Source: Haliotis asinina
Lineage: Eukaryota; Mollusca; Gastropoda; Lepetellida; Haliotidae
Direction: 5' to 3'
Assembly: GCF_037392515.1 (NCBI RefSeq)
Contig: NC_090291.1
Coordinates: 29,250,001-29,314,000, forward strand
DNA length: 64,000 nt
The notes under the pieces were generated by a model. The model was not told the origin of the DNA and searched no databases. It saw only the letters and a list, made by a program, of their open reading frames with translations. Each line of letters starts with the position of its first letter. The first letter of the stretch is position 1. Shown here in pieces: positions 62,873-64,000 of this stretch. Position numbers and translations under genes: made by a program.

Positions 62873-63282
62873 ATACCCATCAAAAGTTTAGACACACCAG
62901 TGTAAATGTACCCACTTATTGTCAACTGTTCTAAACTAGATTTTGCAAAATAGTCATAATCTTTAAACGTACTGTTTACACTTGAACTGATGCATTGTGA
63001 AACAAATTCACAACGCTAAAAAATATTGTCATGCCTTCAATAAAGGATGAAATCGGTGACAAGTGGCGAATTCTTATCAAAACTTTACACCAAAACGCAA
63101 CTGTTCACATGCATGATATCTGCAGATGCTTTTCATCAGTCTGATGCATCATCCTCGTGCGTTGAAGCTGATTAAGGTTTGCAGTTGTTTCTCGTCAAGG
63201 TAGTAGAGAAATTCTTCTTCGTTGTAGCCATATGTACATATACAACATAAAGTGAATGAGTCTAAACGTTTGATGGGTAGAA
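62873..63282. mobile_element. mariner-type MITE, about 410 bp
   Basis: Inverted ends TACCCATCAAAAGTTTAGAC and GTCTAAACGTTTGATGGGTA (one mismatch), flanked by TA on the left and GAATA on the right. TA-ended short elements of this kind belong to the Tc1/mariner group. No transposase inside. Confidence 0.7.
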
Positions 63283-63562
63283 TATATCATTGTCACCACG
63301 GTAAACTGCCTCTGTCTCCTCTGCTGGTAAATATAGCTGTATACATCCTGCCCCAGTCATCCGGGTCACTGACGTCTGCATACTACATGTATATACGACC
63401 TGTCAGTTATGTACGACCGACGTGAGTATACTGCGGAATAAGAAGTTAATATTAATGTTCAGTTTCATGTTAGCGATGTTTACGAAAACAGTTATCTTTC
63501 ATCTGGCGTGTTTCCTACAGGTGCGGGTAATGCACTTACACCGTGTGTGTCACACAATTCAT

Positions 63563-63700
63563 GTACCGGGCTGTGGGGTAGCCAAATGATTAAAGGGTTA
63601 CGTCATCAAGTCCCGGGTTCGATTCCCACATGGTTACAGTGTGTGATTCCCATTTCTGGAATATTGCTAAGAGCGACGTAAACCCACCTCAGTCAGTCAC
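63563..63700 (+). repeat. tRNA-headed SINE (family 1)
   Basis: ACCGGGCTGTGGGGTAGCCA head, AATGATTAAAGGGTTACGTC, GGGTTCGATTCCCACATGGT, TGGAATATTGCTAAGAGCGA, tail CCACCTCAGTCAGTCAC. Confidence 0.85.
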
Positions 63701-64000
63701 GTGGTACGTTCAAGAATTATTATGATTAATATGCAATCATACTCTGTCTCTCGGATAAAACTAGAGCTAGAATATGTCGCTTGTATCCAAATGGTCGTAG
63801 GAGAAGATAACGTTGTTACAAAGAATGGATGAGGTCCGTGACAACATAAACTATTAACAAGCCTTACCCTCTGCTTCAGGTTTGAGTAGCTGCGTGCTGT
63901 GTTGTTAAAGCAACATCTACACATACCAAATCTGCTTCCGTGGCAGCGCTATATCGCTGAGAAAATGGTTCATGTCTCCGGTGGCACAGTCTGCTCCTCA
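63701..64000. other. No gene seen
   Basis: Right edge; no coding signal I can support. Confidence 0.35.

Overview
The window is animal nuclear DNA: AT-rich, genes split by canonical GT-AG introns, and dense short interspersed repeats. Recurrent tRNA-headed repeats ending in a GCGGCGTAAAAC / CACTCACTC tail, a 5S-rRNA-headed SINE and many minisatellites suggest a marine mollusc, most likely a gastropod of the abalone type. That assignment is my recollection of such repeats, not a database result.

Layout. The left two thirds (about 0.28-43.3 kb) is a head-to-tail cluster, all on the minus strand, of peroxisomal sarcosine/pipecolate-oxidase-like flavoenzymes. Gene A enters from the left edge (only exons 1-2 are inside). 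Gene B is complete (4,692-16,558, nine exons, 404 aa). Gene C is complete (23,636-43,309, nine exons, 403 aa). I assembled B and C exon by exon; every phase closes and both end in a PTS1-like AKL. All three copies replace one active-site His of the family with Gln or Asp, and B and C also replace a second His with Asp. The covalent-flavin Cys and the oxygen-activating Lys are kept in B and C.

The introns and intergenic DNA are packed with mobile DNA: at least two SINE families sharing a 3' tail, Tc1-like, pogo-like and LINE fragments, MITEs with readable target-site duplications, and a large 7.7-kb palindrome (two near-identical 1.8-kb arms) inside the 9.9-kb intron 6 of gene C. A 31-bp minisatellite separates B's upstream region from the 3' end of C.

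From 43.3 to 59.8 kb I find no convincing gene: a decayed pogo transposase, a 5S-derived SINE, a MITE with a matching empty site 2.7 kb away, two related 40-bp minisatellites and a 64-bp array. A likely promoter and 5' exon lie at about 56.15-56.33 kb. At 59.8-61.3 kb on the plus strand is a one-coding-exon gene for a secreted-then-anchored leucine-rich-repeat receptor-like protein (460 aa) with no TIR domain. The rest of the right end is non-coding, with a GT-rich tract, a mariner-type MITE and one SINE.

All repeat boundaries and percent identities were read or counted by hand and are approximate unless a target-site duplication fixes them.
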